NCBI RefSeq assembly: GCF_000380485.1
Contig: NZ_AQYG01000049.1
Span: 62,001-126,000 of the forward strand
From: Jongsikchunia kroppenstedtii DSM 45133
GTDB taxonomy: Bacteria; Actinomycetota; Actinomycetes; Mycobacteriales; Mycobacteriaceae
DNA: 64,000 nucleotides
Reading direction: 5' to 3'
Shown here: positions 9,455-20,097 of the stretch, one piece after another
Position numbering within the stretch: the stretch's first letter is position 1
Layout of the letters: each line of letters opens with the position of its first letter
Translations under genes and position numbers: made by a program
The notes under the pieces: generated by a model
Databases searched by the model: none
Seen by the model: only the letters and a program-made list of their open reading frames with translations
Told to the model about the DNA's origin: nothing

Positions 9455-10834
9455 ATGACCGACAACACCACGGGGGATTCCACTACCGGAGCTTCGGACC
9501 ACGGCGACGGGAAACCGACACCGAAGCCCATCCCTCGCCCCGGGCCCAAGCCCGGTCCGGGCCCGAAACCCGCCGTCCTCTCCTCCACGGTCATCCCGGT
9601 CGTGCATCCGCACCCGCCGACCGACCCGAGCAAGTTCGGCCGGATCGACGAGAACGGCACAGTCTGGCTCAAGACCCGGGATGGCGAGCGGGAGATCGGC
9701 CAGTGGCAGGCCGGATCGCCCGACGAGGGCCTGCATCATTTCGCGCGGCGCTACGACGACCTGTCCACCGAGGTCGAGATCCTGGAGACCCGGCTCACCG
9801 CCGGGACGGGCGATCCACGCAAGATGGCCGTGGCGGCCCAGGCGCTGGCCGACCAGCTGCCCACCGCCGCCGTCATCGGCGATGTCGACGAGCTGTCCGA
9901 CCGACTCGCCAAGCTGATCGAGGGCTGCGGCAAGTCGGCGACCGAGGCCAAGGAGCACCGCGCGAAGGACCGCGCCGCCGCGATCGCCCGCAAAGAGGAG
10001 CTGGCCACCGAGGCCGAGCAGATCGGTGCCGAGTCGACGCACTGGAAGTCGGCCGGCGACCGGCTGCGCGCGATCCTCGACGAGTGGAAGACGATCAAGG
10101 GGATCGACCGCAAGACCGACGATGTGTTGTGGAAGCGGTATTCGGCGGCCCGGGACGCGTTCAACCGCCGCCGGGGCGCGCATTTCGCCGAGCTGGACCG
10201 CGAACGGGCCGGCGCGAAGTCCAAGAAAGAAGAGATCATCGCTGAGGCCGAAGCATTGCAGGACTCCACCGAGTGGGGCGACACCAGCGCCAAGTTCCGC
10301 GAGCTGCTGTCGCAGTGGAAGGCCGCCGGCCGCGCCCCCCGCGATCAGGACGACGCGCTCTGGGCCCGCTTCAAGGCCGCCCAGGACGTGTTCTTCGGCG
10401 CGCGCAATGCCGCCACCTCCGAACGCGATGCCGAGTTCGCCCACAATGCCGAGGCGAAGAAAGCGCTGCTCGCCGACGCCGAAAAGCTGGATCCGGCAAC
10501 CGATCTCGAAGCCGCTCGACGCGCATTCCGGACGCTGCGCGACAAATGGGACGAGATCGGCAAGGTCCCGCGCGATCAGATGAATGCGCTGGAATCACGG
10601 ATCAAGCAGGTGGAGAAGAAGATCCGCGACGCCGAGGGCGCCCAGTGGCGCCGCACCGACCCGGAGGCACAGGCCCGGGCCGAGCAATTCGCCAGCCGCG
10701 TCGCACAGTTGGAGGATCAGGCCGCCAAGGCCGAGGCTGCCGGCAAGGATCGCGACGCCAAGAAGCTGCGCGAGCAGGCCGCCCAGTGGCGCGAATGGGC
10801 GCAAACCGCCGAATCCGCCGTCGCAGATCGGTAG
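9455..10834 (+). CDS. DUF349-repeat protein (Rv2731-like)
   Basis: This 459-residue soluble protein has a Pro/Lys-rich N-terminus (1-60) followed by three to four DUF349 helical repeats. Each repeat shows the W-K-x-AG-R and D-x-x-LW-x-R-[FY] signatures, for example STHWKSAGDRLR with DDVLWKRYSAARD and LSQWKAAGRAPRDQ with DDALWARFKAAQD. The C-terminus is a coiled coil (about 385-450). The position next to miaB matches Rv2731. The start has GATGAGG eight bases before ATG. The biochemical role of the family is unknown; the repeats suggest binding to an extended partner. Confidence 0.9.
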   Translation: MTDNTTGDSTTGASDHGDGKPTPKPIPRPGPKPGPGPKPAVLSSTVIPVVHPHPPTDPSKFGRIDENGTVWLKTRDGEREIGQWQAGSPDEGLHHFARRYDDLSTEVEILETRLTAGTGDPRKMAVAAQALADQLPTAAVIGDVDELSDRLAKLIEGCGKSATEAKEHRAKDRAAAIARKEELATEAEQIGAESTHWKSAGDRLRAILDEWKTIKGIDRKTDDVLWKRYSAARDAFNRRRGAHFAELDRERAGAKSKKEEIIAEAEALQDSTEWGDTSAKFRELLSQWKAAGRAPRDQDDALWARFKAAQDVFFGARNAATSERDAEFAHNAEAKKALLADAEKLDPATDLEAARRAFRTLRDKWDEIGKVPRDQMNALESRIKQVEKKIRDAEGAQWRRTDPEAQARAEQFASRVAQLEDQAAKAEAAGKDRDAKKLREQAAQWREWAQTAESAVADR

Positions 10835-10922
10835 CCGACGACGATCGATCGGCCGGCACGGTCTCCCGAACCAACACAAAGAAGAGCCGGAATTAATCGG
10901 ACTTGGGTCCGGTTACTGAGAC

Positions 10923-11945
10923 ATGAGCAAAAAGATCGGGTTCCTGTCGTTCGGCCACTGGTCGGACGGACACGGCTCGCAGGCCCGCACCGCGACCGAC
11001 GTGCTGCACCAATCCATTGACCTCGCGGTGGCCGCCGAGGAATTGGGGGCGGACGGCGCCTATTTCCGCGTCCACCACTTCGCGCGGCAACTCGGATCGC
11101 CGTTTCCTCTGCTGGCGGCAGTCGGCGCCAAGACCTCCAGCATCGAGATCGGAACCGGCGTCATCGATATGCGCTACGTCAATCCCTTCACGTTCGTGGA
11201 GGACGCCGGGGCGGCCGACCTCATCTCCGACAGTCGACTGCAGCTCGGGATCTCGCGGGGATCGCCGGAGCAGGTGATCGACGGCTGGCGCTACTTCGGC
11301 TTCGCGCCCTCTGACGACGAAACCGACGCCGACATGGCGCGCCGGCACACCGAGCTGACGCTAGAACTGCTCAACGGCGACGGGTTCGCGCAACCCAATC
11401 CGAGGCCGATGTTCCCGAATCCTCCAGGACTGCTGCGGCTGGAGCCGCATTCGGAAGGTCTCCGCGAGCGGATCTGGTGGGGTGCGGGCAGCCGCGCGAC
11501 CGCCGAATGGACAGCGCGCGAAGGCATGAACCTGATGTCGTCGACGCTGCTGACCGAGGACACCGGGGTGCCGTTCCACCAGCTGCAGGCCGAACAGATC
11601 CAACGGTTCCGGGATGCCTGGAAGGAAGCCGGCCACGAGTGGAAGCCGCGTGTATCGGTGAGCCGCAGCATCTTCGCGCTCACCAACGACACCGACCGCG
11701 CCTACTTCGGCCGCGACCGCCACAGCTCGGACCAAGTGGGCCACATCGACGGCGGGATCGCTCGGTTCGGCAAGTCCTACGCCGACGAGCCGGACAGACT
11801 CATTGAGCAGCTCCGGGGGGACGAAGCCATCGAGGCGGCGGACACCCTGCTGCTGACGGTGCCCAACCAACTCGGCGTCGAATACAACGCGCACATCATC
11901 GAGTCGATCCTGACGGAGGTGGCGCCGGCGCTGGGTTGGCGGTGA
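10923..11945 (+). CDS. Luciferase-like flavin-dependent oxidoreductase
   Basis: This 340-residue protein belongs to the LLM (bacterial luciferase-like) TIM-barrel family that uses FMN or F420. It starts MSKKIGFLSFGHW, with EELGADGAYFRVHHFA and IEIGTGVIDMRYVNPF in the typical first strands and LQLGISRGSPEQ near the cofactor site. Substrate is unknown. It follows the DUF349 gene after 88 bases and converges on the membrane-protein gene at 12001. Closest type is the LLM class with the RGSPEQ signature; F420 versus FMN use cannot be decided here. Confidence 0.85.
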   Translation: MSKKIGFLSFGHWSDGHGSQARTATDVLHQSIDLAVAAEELGADGAYFRVHHFARQLGSPFPLLAAVGAKTSSIEIGTGVIDMRYVNPFTFVEDAGAADLISDSRLQLGISRGSPEQVIDGWRYFGFAPSDDETDADMARRHTELTLELLNGDGFAQPNPRPMFPNPPGLLRLEPHSEGLRERIWWGAGSRATAEWTAREGMNLMSSTLLTEDTGVPFHQLQAEQIQRFRDAWKEAGHEWKPRVSVSRSIFALTNDTDRAYFGRDRHSSDQVGHIDGGIARFGKSYADEPDRLIEQLRGDEAIEAADTLLLTVPNQLGVEYNAHIIESILTEVAPALGWR

Positions 11946-12000
11946 GCGCGGGCACGGATCGATACGACCGAAAACTCATAGCGGTGCTGACGCAGCTGGG

Positions 12001-12687
12001 TTAAGCGTCGTCTTTGCCGGCGGCCGGCTTGGCGCGCGGGGCATCGGCCGCCTGGCCGGCCCGGCGCTGTAGAGCCAGCGCACGTTTCTCCGCCTCCGCG
12101 GCCTCGTCGCGGCGCTGCGCCTCCAGCGACAGGTGATAGTTCGTGCGCGCCCACACCACCCGCGCCCAGTGGAAGGTGATGACGAACATCGCGATCCACC
12201 CGATCACCAGGCCGGCGCCGACGCCGTGCTTCGGGTCGCCGTCGAGGCCCGGGGTGTTGCGCGACCACCACGCCAGCATTCCGGCGACGCAGGCAACGGC
12301 GCTGCCGCACAGCGCGACCCACGCGAGCACCCACCGCCGCGTGACCAGCGCCAGGGCCGAGAACCCGATGCCGAACACCAGCGTCAGCCAGACGAACACG
12401 CGTGAGGTGATCACGATGTTCTCGGCGTGTGCGGTGGAATCGCTCGTCAGCACATCGATCGCGGTGGCATGCCCGGTATGCGGCAGCACCAGCGACCCGA
12501 TGGCCACCAGCACGGCGATCGCGACGACCAGCGCGCGGGCGCCGGGGTCGATCTCGCCGGCGACCTTCCGCTCGGCTCGCTCCAAGTCGTCCTTGAATCC
12601 GTCGAATGCCTCGGCCTCGGAAGGCTTCTCGGCTCCGGACGACCCGTCGGTGCCGCGGTCTTCTGCGTTCGATTCTTCGGTCATCAT
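12001..12687 (-). CDS. Four-helix membrane protein (Rv2732c-like)
   Basis: This 228-residue protein has an acidic N-terminus, four predicted membrane helices (around [55 protein letters not shown] and [17 protein letters not shown]) and a charged coiled C-terminus rich in Ala, Arg and Glu. Its start overlaps the miaB stop in ATGA, with GGAGG upstream, so the two are translated together. M. tuberculosis Rv2732c is in the same place. Function unknown. Confidence 0.8.
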   Translation of the reverse strand: MMTEESNAEDRGTDGSSGAEKPSEAEAFDGFKDDLERAERKVAGEIDPGARALVVAIAVLVAIGSLVLPHTGHATAIDVLTSDSTAHAENIVITSRVFVWLTLVFGIGFSALALVTRRWVLAWVALCGSAVACVAGMLAWWSRNTPGLDGDPKHGVGAGLVIGWIAMFVITFHWARVVWARTNYHLSLEAQRRDEAAEAEKRALALQRRAGQAADAPRAKPAAGKDDA

Positions 12688-14267
12688 GCACATCCTCCAG
12701 TCGCGCAGCCGGCGTCCGCCGGCGCCGGGGCGGGCGCGCCGATCCCCGGAATGCCCAGTCCCACACCGATCGGCGGGGTGGACGGTGTCTGTCCGCGTTC
12801 GGTCATATCCCCCGCGCGTGTGCGCCGGTGAGACAGCAGGCCGCCATCGGCGAGCAGATGATGCGGTGCGGCAGCGGTGATCTCGGCCGTCACCACGTCG
12901 CCCGCGCGCACCTGGGACGCGTCGGCGGCGAAATGCACCAGCCGGCCATCGCGGGCACGGCCGGCCAATCGACCGGACTCGGCACTCTTGCGGCCGTCGC
13001 TGCCGGTCACCAGCAGCTCGACCGTATTGCCGACGAGCTCCCGGTTCTGCTCCAGGCAGACGCGTTCCTGCAGCGCGATCAGCCGCTGGTAACGCTCGGT
13101 GACCACATCCTTGGGCACCTGATCGGCCATGTCGGCCGCCGGGGTGCCCGGGCGCGGCGAGTACTGGAAGGTGAACGCCGACGAGAACCGTGCCTTCTCA
13201 ACGACCTCCAGGGTTTGCTGGAAGTCCTCTTCGGTCTCGCCCGGGAAGCCCACGATGATGTCGGTGGTGATCGCGGCGTGCGGCATCGCGGCGCGCACCT
13301 TGCCGATGATGCCGAGGAACTTCGCGCTCCGGTACGAGCGGCGCATCGCCTTCAGGATCCGGTCCGAGCCGGACTGCAGCGGCATATGCAGTTGCGGACA
13401 GACATTCGGCGTCGCCGCCATCGCCTCGATCACGTCGTCGGTGAATTCGGCCGGATGCGGCGAGGTGAAGCGGACCCGCTCGAGCCCGTCGATCTCGCCA
13501 CAGGCGCGCAGCAGCTTGGCGAACGCGCCGCGGTCGCGATCCGGGGAGCTTGCGACCCGGCCATCAACAGGAGCGTCGGCCGCGAAGTTGACACCGTATG
13601 AGTTGACGTTCTGTCCGAGCAGCGTCACCTCGAGGACTCCCTCGTCGACCAGCGCCTGCACCTCGGCGAGGATGTCGCCCGGCCGGCGGTCGACCTCCTT
13701 GCCGCGCAACGACGGAACGATGCAGAACGTGCAGGTGTTGTTGCAGCCCACCGAGATCGACACCCACCCGGCGAAGGCCGACTCGCGCTTCGCCGGCAGC
13801 GTCGACGGAAATGCCTCAAGCGACTCGATGATCTCGACCTCAGCCGCCTGGTTGTGCCGCGCCCGCTCCAGCAGGGTCGGCAGGGAGCCGATGTTATGCG
13901 TGCCGAAGACGACGTCGACCCACGGCGCCTTGTTCAGCACGGTGTCGCGGTCCTTCTGCGCCAGACAGCCGCCGACTGCGATCTGCATGCCCGGGCGGTC
14001 CTGCTTCACCGGCGCGAGATGCGACAGGTTTCCGTACAGCTTGTTGTCGGCGTTCTCCCGGACCGCGCACGTGTTGAACACGACCAGGTCGGCATCGGTC
14101 CCGTCCGCCGCGCGCACATACCCGGCATCCTCGAGTAGTCCGCCGATCCGCTCCGAATCATGGACGTTCATCTGGCACCCGTAGGTGCGGACCTGGTAGC
14201 TGCGCGGGGTCCCGGACGAGGCGCTCGTCGTACTCGTTAGATCCAGGGTCTGCAGTCCACCACTCAC
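12684..14267 (-). CDS. miaB: tRNA-2-methylthio-N6-dimethylallyladenosine synthase
   Basis: MiaB is a radical-SAM enzyme with two iron-sulfur clusters that methylthiolates i6A37 of tRNA. The 527-residue protein contains the N-terminal cluster ligands ([29 protein letters not shown]), the radical-SAM motif GCNNTCTFC and a C-terminal TRAM domain (about 405-475). Start is a GTG at 14267 with GGACGG upstream. The last 50 residues are Pro/Ala-rich and end in GCATGGCA, an unusual cysteine-bearing tail. It is coupled to the membrane-protein gene downstream. Confidence 0.95.
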   Translation of the reverse strand: MSGGLQTLDLTSTTSASSGTPRSYQVRTYGCQMNVHDSERIGGLLEDAGYVRAADGTDADLVVFNTCAVRENADNKLYGNLSHLAPVKQDRPGMQIAVGGCLAQKDRDTVLNKAPWVDVVFGTHNIGSLPTLLERARHNQAAEVEIIESLEAFPSTLPAKRESAFAGWVSISVGCNNTCTFCIVPSLRGKEVDRRPGDILAEVQALVDEGVLEVTLLGQNVNSYGVNFAADAPVDGRVASSPDRDRGAFAKLLRACGEIDGLERVRFTSPHPAEFTDDVIEAMAATPNVCPQLHMPLQSGSDRILKAMRRSYRSAKFLGIIGKVRAAMPHAAITTDIIVGFPGETEEDFQQTLEVVEKARFSSAFTFQYSPRPGTPAADMADQVPKDVVTERYQRLIALQERVCLEQNRELVGNTVELLVTGSDGRKSAESGRLAGRARDGRLVHFAADASQVRAGDVVTAEITAAAPHHLLADGGLLSHRRTRAGDMTERGQTPSTPPIGVGLGIPGIGAPAPAPADAGCATGGCA

Positions 14268-14364
14268 CCGTCCAGGGTACGTGCAGCCCAGGTGGCATTA
14301 ACAATTGATGACGCTCGGCGGCAATTGTCGGACTCGCGGGCCCACTCGGCATAGGGTCTGCGAC

Positions 14365-15156
14365 ATGACCGTCTCGCCGCCCGACCCGGCACCCCGATCC
14401 GATTCGGCCCACCCCGATACGACGCCGATGATCTCCCTCGAATCCGTCGACAAGAGCTTCGGCGATCTGCATGTCCTCAAGCACATCGACCTGCAGGTGT
14501 CTCGCGGGCAGGTCGTCGTCGTGCTGGGTCCATCGGGTTCGGGAAAGTCAACGCTCTGCCGCACGATCAACCGGCTCGAGGCGATCGATTCGGGCACGAT
14601 CCGCATCGATGGTGACCTGCTCCCCGAGGAAGGGCGACCGCTGGCAGCACTGCGCGCCGAAGTGGGAATGGTCTTCCAGTCGTTCAACCTCTTCGCCCAC
14701 AAGACGATTCTCGACAACGTGACCCTGGCGCCGATCAAGGTGCGCGGACAGAGCAAGGCCAAGGCGCAGGCGCGGGCCATCGAGTTGCTCGAACGGGTCG
14801 GCATCGCGGACCAGAAGGACAAGTTCCCGTCGCAGCTGTCCGGCGGCCAGCAGCAGCGCGTGGCGATCGCCCGCGCCCTGGCCATGGACCCGAAGGTGAT
14901 GCTGTTCGACGAGCCGACCTCGGCGCTGGACCCGGAGATGGTCAACGAGGTCCTGGACGTGATGGTGTCGCTGGCCAAAGAGGGCATGACGATGCTGGTG
15001 GTGACCCACGAGATGGGTTTCGCCCGCAAGGCGGCCGACCGCGTCATCTTCATGGCCGACGGCGCCATCGTCGAGGACTCAGATCCCGAAAGCTTCTTCA
15101 CGGCGCCGAAGTCGGACCGGGCGAAGGACTTCCTCGGCAAGATCCTCGGTCATTGA
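14365..15156 (+). CDS. gluA: Amino-acid (glutamate) ABC transporter ATPase
   Basis: This is the ATP-hydrolysing subunit of a polar amino-acid importer. Of 263 residues, the family core starts at [13 protein letters not shown] (22). Walker A GPSGSGKS spans 55-62, followed by the Q loop, the signature [10 protein letters not shown], Walker [13 protein letters not shown] and the switch His in [12 protein letters not shown] at 14365 was chosen; the frame extends to 14305 without support. First gene of a four-gene operon (gluA-gluB-gluC-gluD) with spacings of 1 base and two overlaps. The same operon next to recX occurs in Corynebacterium, where it takes up glutamate. Confidence 0.9.
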   Translation: MTVSPPDPAPRSDSAHPDTTPMISLESVDKSFGDLHVLKHIDLQVSRGQVVVVLGPSGSGKSTLCRTINRLEAIDSGTIRIDGDLLPEEGRPLAALRAEVGMVFQSFNLFAHKTILDNVTLAPIKVRGQSKAKAQARAIELLERVGIADQKDKFPSQLSGGQQQRVAIARALAMDPKVMLFDEPTSALDPEMVNEVLDVMVSLAKEGMTMLVVTHEMGFARKAADRVIFMADGAIVEDSDPESFFTAPKSDRAKDFLGKILGH

Positions 15157-15157
15157 T

Positions 15158-16159
15158 ATGCGAGTGCGCGATATGCGAATGAACCCCACCCTGATCTGTG
15201 CCGCGGCGATCCTCGCGCTGGTCGCCGCGATGACCAGCGCCTGCGGCAGCACCGAGCCGCGCAGCCTGATGGATTCGATTCGAAACGGCTCGGTGATCCT
15301 CGGCACCAAATTCGACCAGCCCGGCCTCGGGCAGCGCGAACCCGACAAGACCTTCACGGGCTTCGACACCGATGTGTCCCGCTATGTTGTGAGCTACCTC
15401 GCCGACCGCTACAACGGCGGCAAACAGCCGAAGCTCCACTGGAAGGAAACGCCGAGTGCGCAGCGCGAGACCCTGATCGACAACGGCGAGGTCGACATGA
15501 TCGCCGCCACCTATTCGATCAACGCCGCGCGCAGCAAGAAGGTGAGCTTCGCCGGGCCGTATCTGGTCACGTACCAGGGGCTGCTGGTCTCGGCCACCGA
15601 CAAGCATCCGATCAACGGGCTGGACGACCTCAAGGGCCGCAAGCTGTGCTCGGTCGCCGGATCGACGCCGGCGCAGAACGTGAAAGCTCAACTCCCCCAG
15701 GTCCAATTGCAGGAGTTCGACACCTACTCGCTGTGCGTGGACGCACTGCGCGACGGCACAGTCGCAGCCCTGACCACCGACGAGACGATCCTCGCCGGGT
15801 TCGCCGACTTCCGGCAGTACAAGGACAAGTTCCGGCTCGTCAGCCTGACGTACTCGCATGATGCCTGCGTCAACAAGGCCTTCAAGAAGGCGGGCTCGCC
15901 GTTCTCCACCGAGCGCTACGGAATCGGGATGTCCAAGAAGGATCCGGACAGCGTCGCCAAGGTCAACGAGGCACTGAACGCCATGATCAGCAGCGGAGTC
16001 TGGGAACAAGACCTGCGAAAGTCGTTGGGCAACAGTACGGTCGACTCCTGGATCGCGCGGGCGAACGCCCCCGGCTCGGGATACAAGCTGTTCCCGACGG
16101 TCGGTGACCTCGCGTTCGTCAACAGCAAATCGACCCCGTGCCCGGGAGGTGCGTCGTGA
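15158..16159 (+). CDS. gluB: Glutamate-binding lipoprotein of ABC transporter
   Basis: This 333-residue extracellular solute-binding protein (family 3) begins with a lipoprotein signal peptide, ending in the lipobox MTSAC before GSTEPRS, so it is anchored outside the membrane. The family signature G-F-D-x-D-V is seen as TGFDTDVSRYV and the middle has NGEVDMIAATYSINAARSKK. Start may be at 15158, or at ATG 15173 or 15179. Delivers substrate to GluC/GluD. Glutamate specificity is inferred from operon layout and position. Confidence 0.88.
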   Translation: MRVRDMRMNPTLICAAAILALVAAMTSACGSTEPRSLMDSIRNGSVILGTKFDQPGLGQREPDKTFTGFDTDVSRYVVSYLADRYNGGKQPKLHWKETPSAQRETLIDNGEVDMIAATYSINAARSKKVSFAGPYLVTYQGLLVSATDKHPINGLDDLKGRKLCSVAGSTPAQNVKAQLPQVQLQEFDTYSLCVDALRDGTVAALTTDETILAGFADFRQYKDKFRLVSLTYSHDACVNKAFKKAGSPFSTERYGIGMSKKDPDSVAKVNEALNAMISSGVWEQDLRKSLGNSTVDSWIARANAPGSGYKLFPTVGDLAFVNSKSTPCPGGAS

Positions 16160-16839
16160 GCGGACTCTGGAGCGACGTCGCGCCGCAGCTGTGGCCGGCG
16201 TTCTGGGTGACGATCAAGCTGACATTCTGGGCGGCGTTGGGATCCATGATCTGGGGAACCGTACTTGCCGCGCTGCGGGTTTCGCCGGTGCCTGTGATGC
16301 GGGTGTTCGGCACCTGGTACGTCAACATCGTGCGCAACACCCCGCTGACACTGATCGTCGTGTTCTGCTCGATCGGGTTGTACGGGAAGCTCGGGTTGGC
16401 GCTCGCCCCGGAGAACGAGAACTTCATCAAGAACAACAACTTCTGGCTGGCCGTTCTCGGATTCGTCTTGTACACATCGACATTCGTCTGCGAGACGTTG
16501 CGGTCGGGCTTCAACACCGTTCCGATCGGCCAGGCCGAGGCCGCCCGATCGCTGGGCCTGCCGTTCACGAAGGTGTTCACCATCATCGTGCTCCCCCAGG
16601 CGATTCGATCGGTGATCGTGCCGCTCGGCAGCGTGCTCATCGCGCTGACGAAGAACACCACGATCGCCTCCGCGATCGGTGTCGGCGAGGCATCGCTGCT
16701 GATGAAGGAACAGATCGAGAATCACGGTGACCAGGTGGTCGCGGTCTTCGCGATCTTCGCCGTCGGCTTCATGATCCTCACCCTGACCGAGAGCCTGGTA
16801 TTCGGCGCGCTCGCACGACGATTGGCGGTACGGCGATGA
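16156..16839 (+). CDS. gluC: Glutamate ABC transporter permease 1
   Basis: This 227-residue permease of the HisM/ArtM class has about five membrane helices, beginning [19 protein letters not shown]. The EAA loop that contacts the ATPase is [19 protein letters not shown] at 16156 overlaps the gluB stop (GTGA) and has GGGAGG upstream, which fixes the start. Partner of GluD. Confidence 0.9.
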   Translation: MSGLWSDVAPQLWPAFWVTIKLTFWAALGSMIWGTVLAALRVSPVPVMRVFGTWYVNIVRNTPLTLIVVFCSIGLYGKLGLALAPENENFIKNNNFWLAVLGFVLYTSTFVCETLRSGFNTVPIGQAEAARSLGLPFTKVFTIIVLPQAIRSVIVPLGSVLIALTKNTTIASAIGVGEASLLMKEQIENHGDQVVAVFAIFAVGFMILTLTESLVFGALARRLAVRR

Positions 16840-17702
16840 TGACGACCCAGACCGCCACGGTTCTTTACGACGCTCCCGGGCCCCGCGCCCGGATACGCAA
16901 CCGCATCATCGCGGTGGCATTCGGCGTGATACTGATCGCTGCCGTCGCCTACGCGGTGTGGGTGCTCGACGACAAGCAGCAGTTGACGTGGGAGAAGTGG
17001 GAGCCGTTCACCCAGGCCGACATGTGGACCACCTACCTGCTGCCGGGTCTGTGGGGCACGCTGAAGTCGGCGGTGCTGTCGATCGTGTTCGCGCTGGTAC
17101 TGGGCGCGGTGCTCGGTATCGGCCGACTGTCGGATCACCGGTCGGTGCGCTGGGTCGCGGGCATCGTCACGGAGTTCTTCCGGTCGATCCCGGTGCTGAT
17201 CCTGATCATCTTCGCCTACTACCTCTTCGCCCAGTACGCCGTCTTTCCGTCGAGCCAGCTGGCATTCGCGGCCACGGTCACCGGCCTGACCCTCTACAAC
17301 GGCTCGGTGATCGCGGAGCTCCTGCGGTCGGGCATCAAGTCGCTGCCTCGCGGGCAGACCGAGGCGTCCCAGGCGCTGGGCATGCGGAAGTCGCAGTCGA
17401 TGCTCCTGATCCTGTTGCCGCAATCGGTGGCCGCGATGCTGCCGGCGCTGGTGTCGCAGATGGTGATCGCGCTGAAGGACAGTGCGCTCGGCTACCTCAT
17501 CGGCTACATCGAGATCGTGCGGTCCGGCATCCAGTCGGCGACCTACTTCGGCAACTATCTGCCGGCGCTGATCGTCGTCGCGGTGATCATGATCATCATC
17601 AACTTCACACTGTCGATCGTCGCCACCCAACTGGAACGACGGATTCGGGAGGGCCGCACCGCCGCGCCACGGGCAGTGGTCGTCGAGGCGCCTCCGGAGT
17701 AG
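16836..17702 (+). CDS. gluD: Glutamate ABC transporter permease 2
   Basis: This 288-residue second permease has the EAA loop [16 protein letters not shown] and about five helices, with a longer N-terminal cytoplasmic arm (1-25) and an Arg-rich C-terminal tail. It overlaps gluC by ATGA. It converges on recX with a 23-base gap, too short for a classic terminator outside the coding regions. Confidence 0.9.
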   Translation: MMTTQTATVLYDAPGPRARIRNRIIAVAFGVILIAAVAYAVWVLDDKQQLTWEKWEPFTQADMWTTYLLPGLWGTLKSAVLSIVFALVLGAVLGIGRLSDHRSVRWVAGIVTEFFRSIPVLILIIFAYYLFAQYAVFPSSQLAFAATVTGLTLYNGSVIAELLRSGIKSLPRGQTEASQALGMRKSQSMLLILLPQSVAAMLPALVSQMVIALKDSALGYLIGYIEIVRSGIQSATYFGNYLPALIVVAVIMIIINFTLSIVATQLERRIREGRTAAPRAVVVEAPPE

Positions 17703-17725
17703 GCGACCACCAGGACGCGCGCCGG

Positions 17726-18442
17726 TCAGACCAGCCCGCGTCGCTGATCGATCGCCTCCCGGGCGACATCGAATGCCATCGACCCGCCGTACCCGCGGCG
17801 CGCCAGCATGGCCACCAGCCGGCGCAGATGCTTGTCTCGAGTCTCCCGGTCAGCCAGCGCATCCGGGTCCACCGACCCGATCTTGCGGTCGACCAGCGCC
17901 GCGGCCTGCGACCGCTCGGAATCGTCATCGATCTGCGACAGCGCATTCGCGATGACCGAGTCGTCGACTCCCTTGTCCCGCAGCTCGTGCCGCAGCGCGG
18001 TGCGTCCCTTGCCGGAATACAGATGCCGAGAACGCACCCACTCATCGGCGAAATCGCCATCGTCGAGCAGCTGTTGGCGGGTCAGCCGCTCCAACACCTC
18101 GTCAACATCGGCGGCCGCAAATTCTTTGTCCAGCAGACGCTTTCGAAGTTCACTGCGGCTGCGCGCCCGGACGCCGAGCAATCGCAGCGCGGCGTCGTAT
18201 GGGCTGGGCGGCTGCTTGTCGCGGCCCGCCCGACCACCACTGACGCCACGCTCGGACGAGCCATCACCAGCGGGCCGGCCCGACGGTCGGACGGCCGGCG
18301 TAGAACCCCCGGGGATATCTTCACCCGTTGGCCCCGCCGAGCCGACCGACCGGGGTGGCGTGCGATCGAGCACCTCGGCGGTGGCCGATCGCAGCACCGC
18401 GATGACATCGGCAGAAGTCTCCCGCTCTCTGCGCGTCATCAA
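17726..18442 (-). CDS. recX: Regulatory protein RecX
   Basis: RecX binds RecA filaments and limits recombinase activity. The 238-residue protein has the RecX three-helix repeats from about residue 82 (YDAALRLLGVRARSRSELRKRL, DFADEWVRSRHLYSGKG, LRHELRDKGVDDSVI). The first 80 residues are low-complexity (Gly/Pro/Ser/Arg), an extension not needed for the fold. It lies 38 bases downstream of recA on the same strand, so the two are very probably cotranscribed and SOS-controlled. Confidence 0.93.
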   Translation of the reverse strand: MMTRRERETSADVIAVLRSATAEVLDRTPPRSVGSAGPTGEDIPGGSTPAVRPSGRPAGDGSSERGVSGGRAGRDKQPPSPYDAALRLLGVRARSRSELRKRLLDKEFAAADVDEVLERLTRQQLLDDGDFADEWVRSRHLYSGKGRTALRHELRDKGVDDSVIANALSQIDDDSERSQAAALVDRKIGSVDPDALADRETRDKHLRRLVAMLARRGYGGSMAFDVAREAIDQRRGLV

Positions 18443-18480
18443 GCCACTACCGAATCCGGTTCAGCTGCTGCGCAAATGGA

Positions 18481-19527
18481 TCAGAAGTCGACAGGTGCCG
18501 GGACCGGCTCGACCGGCTCGGCGTCGACGACAGCGCCGATACCGAGCTTCTCCTTGATCTTCTTCTCCAGCTCGTCGCGCACGTCCGGGTTCTCCAGGAG
18601 GAACTTGCGGGCGTTCTCCTTGCCCTGTCCCAGCTGATCGCCCTCGTAGGTGTACCAGGATCCGGACTTGCGAACGAAGCCCTGATCGACACCCATATCG
18701 ATCAGCGAACCCTCGCGGCTGATGCCCTGGCCGTAGAGGATGTCGAACTCGGCCTGCTTGAACGGCGGCGACACCTTGTTCTTGACGACCTTGACGCGAG
18801 TGCGGTTACCCACGGCGTCGCTGCCGTCTTTGAGGGTCTCGATACGACGCACATCCAGGCGCACCGACGAGTAGAACTTGAGAGCCTTACCGCCCGTGGT
18901 GGTTTCGGGCGAGCCGAACATGACACCGATCTTCTCGCGCAGCTGGTTGATGAAGATGGCCGTGGTCCCGGACTGGCTCAGCGCGCCGGTCATCTTGCGC
19001 AGCGCCTGGCTCATCAGACGAGCCTGCAAGCCGACGTGGCTGTCGCCCATCTCACCCTCGATCTCCGCACGCGGAACCAGCGCGGCGACCGAGTCGATGA
19101 CGAGGATGTCCAGGGCACCCGAACGAATCAGCATGTCGGCGATCTCAAGTGCCTGCTCTCCCGTATCCGGCTGCGACACCAGCAACGCATCGGTGTCGAC
19201 ACCGAGCTTCTTGGCATAGTCCGGATCCAGCGCGTGCTCCGCGTCGATGAACGCCGCGATACCGCCGTTGGCCTGAGCATTCGCCACCGCGTGCAGCGCG
19301 ACCGTCGTCTTACCCGAGGATTCCGGCCCGTAGATCTCGACGACCCGGCCCCGCGGCAGACCGCCGATACCCAGGGCCACGTCCAGTGCGATCGATCCGG
19401 TCGGGATGACCGAAATCGGTTGGCGGACTTCTTCACCCAGGCGCATCACCGAGCCCTTGCCGAAGTTCTTATCGATCTGCGACAGGGCGAGGTCGAGGGC
19501 CTTCTCACGATCTTGCGTGGGTGCCAT
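18481..19527 (-). CDS. recA: Recombinase RecA (no intein)
   Basis: RecA drives strand exchange and activates LexA self-cleavage. The 348-residue protein has Walker A GPESSGKT (67-74), the DNA-binding loops and the acidic C-terminus expected. It is continuous: the intein of M. tuberculosis RecA is absent. ATG at 19527 with GAAGGAGAACCCC upstream fixes the start; the open frame to 19821 is non-coding leader. An SOS box lies at 19716-19731, giving a leader of roughly 190 bases. recX follows. Confidence 0.97.
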   Translation of the reverse strand: MAPTQDREKALDLALSQIDKNFGKGSVMRLGEEVRQPISVIPTGSIALDVALGIGGLPRGRVVEIYGPESSGKTTVALHAVANAQANGGIAAFIDAEHALDPDYAKKLGVDTDALLVSQPDTGEQALEIADMLIRSGALDILVIDSVAALVPRAEIEGEMGDSHVGLQARLMSQALRKMTGALSQSGTTAIFINQLREKIGVMFGSPETTTGGKALKFYSSVRLDVRRIETLKDGSDAVGNRTRVKVVKNKVSPPFKQAEFDILYGQGISREGSLIDMGVDQGFVRKSGSWYTYEGDQLGQGKENARKFLLENPDVRDELEKKIKEKLGIGAVVDAEPVEPVPAPVDF

Positions 19528-19715
19528 GGGGTTCTCCTTCGATTGGCGCCGCCGGGGTGTACGTACGGCCGGCGCGAGGTCTGTGGTCTGGTCTGCGATC
19601 CGGTTGCGAGCTGTCGATCTGGATTTCGCGCTCACGCTATGACGGCCCTCTGACATTTTCGGTTCAGCCGGACTCTGCGGACCCGGCGACGGATTTCGAA
19701 CACCACCCACAGTAG

Positions 19716-19731
19716 GCGAACATCTGTTCGA
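19716..19731. promoter_or_regulatory. SOS box upstream of recA
   Basis: GCGAACATCTGTTCGA differs from TCGAAC-N4-GTTCGA at one position only. It lies 189 bases upstream of the recA start and close to the DUF3046 gene. Confidence 0.88.
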
Positions 19732-19772
19732 GTCAAGTGGGACACGCCGAGTGTTTCGCCCCGGCGAGGGAG

Positions 19773-19967
19773 CTACCAGCGTTCGCGGGGAACATCGAAG
19801 TCGCGGCACAGTGCCAGCCACACTTCGCGGGGTTCGACGCCGTCGTCCAACGCCTGTGCGGGCGTCCGCCCGCCGAAGTCGATGAGGGCATGGTCGACCA
19901 GCATCGAGTCAGCTCGGACCGTGCCGAACTGCTCGGTCATCTGCTCGGAGAACTCGGTCAACCGCAC
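19773..19967 (-). CDS. DUF3046 small protein (Rv2738c-like)
   Basis: This 64-residue protein begins [15 protein letters not shown] and ends [17 protein letters not shown], the pattern of the DUF3046 family that sits beside recA in Mycobacteriales. GTG at 19967 is chosen because the family starts [MV]RLTEF; ATG at 19985 would add six residues. No clear ribosome binding site is seen for either. Function unknown. It is read toward recA and ends 41 bases from the SOS box. Confidence 0.8.
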   Translation of the reverse strand: MRLTEFSEQMTEQFGTVRADSMLVDHALIDFGGRTPAQALDDGVEPREVWLALCRDFDVPRERW

Positions 19968-20041
19968 GTGGCGAGGATAGGCCAACGACGGGCATCAGGC
20001 ACACCGGCCCGATCGCGATAGCTCACGCGGTGAACGTCGAA

Positions 20042-20085
20042 GGCCTCGCTCGTCGAGGCCAACGGGCGCCGGCCTTTGGGCCCGT
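20042..20085. terminator. Double hairpin downstream of glycosyltransferase gene
   Basis: GGCCTCG/CGAGGCC (20042-20060, five-base loop) is followed by ACGGGC/GCCCGT (20062-20085). Both lie between the 3' end of the glycosyltransferase gene and the DUF3046 gene. They probably end glycosyltransferase transcripts; no T tract. Confidence 0.5.
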
Positions 20086-20097
20086 CCGGTTTCTGAC

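Noticed and set aside
18481-19527. Intein in recA, as in M. tuberculosis
   Set aside because: The RecA frame is continuous at 348 residues with no inserted domain.
19683-19712. A second SOS box in the recA leader around TTTCGAACACCACCC
   Set aside because: Only the left half-site is present; the right arm does not match GTTCGA.
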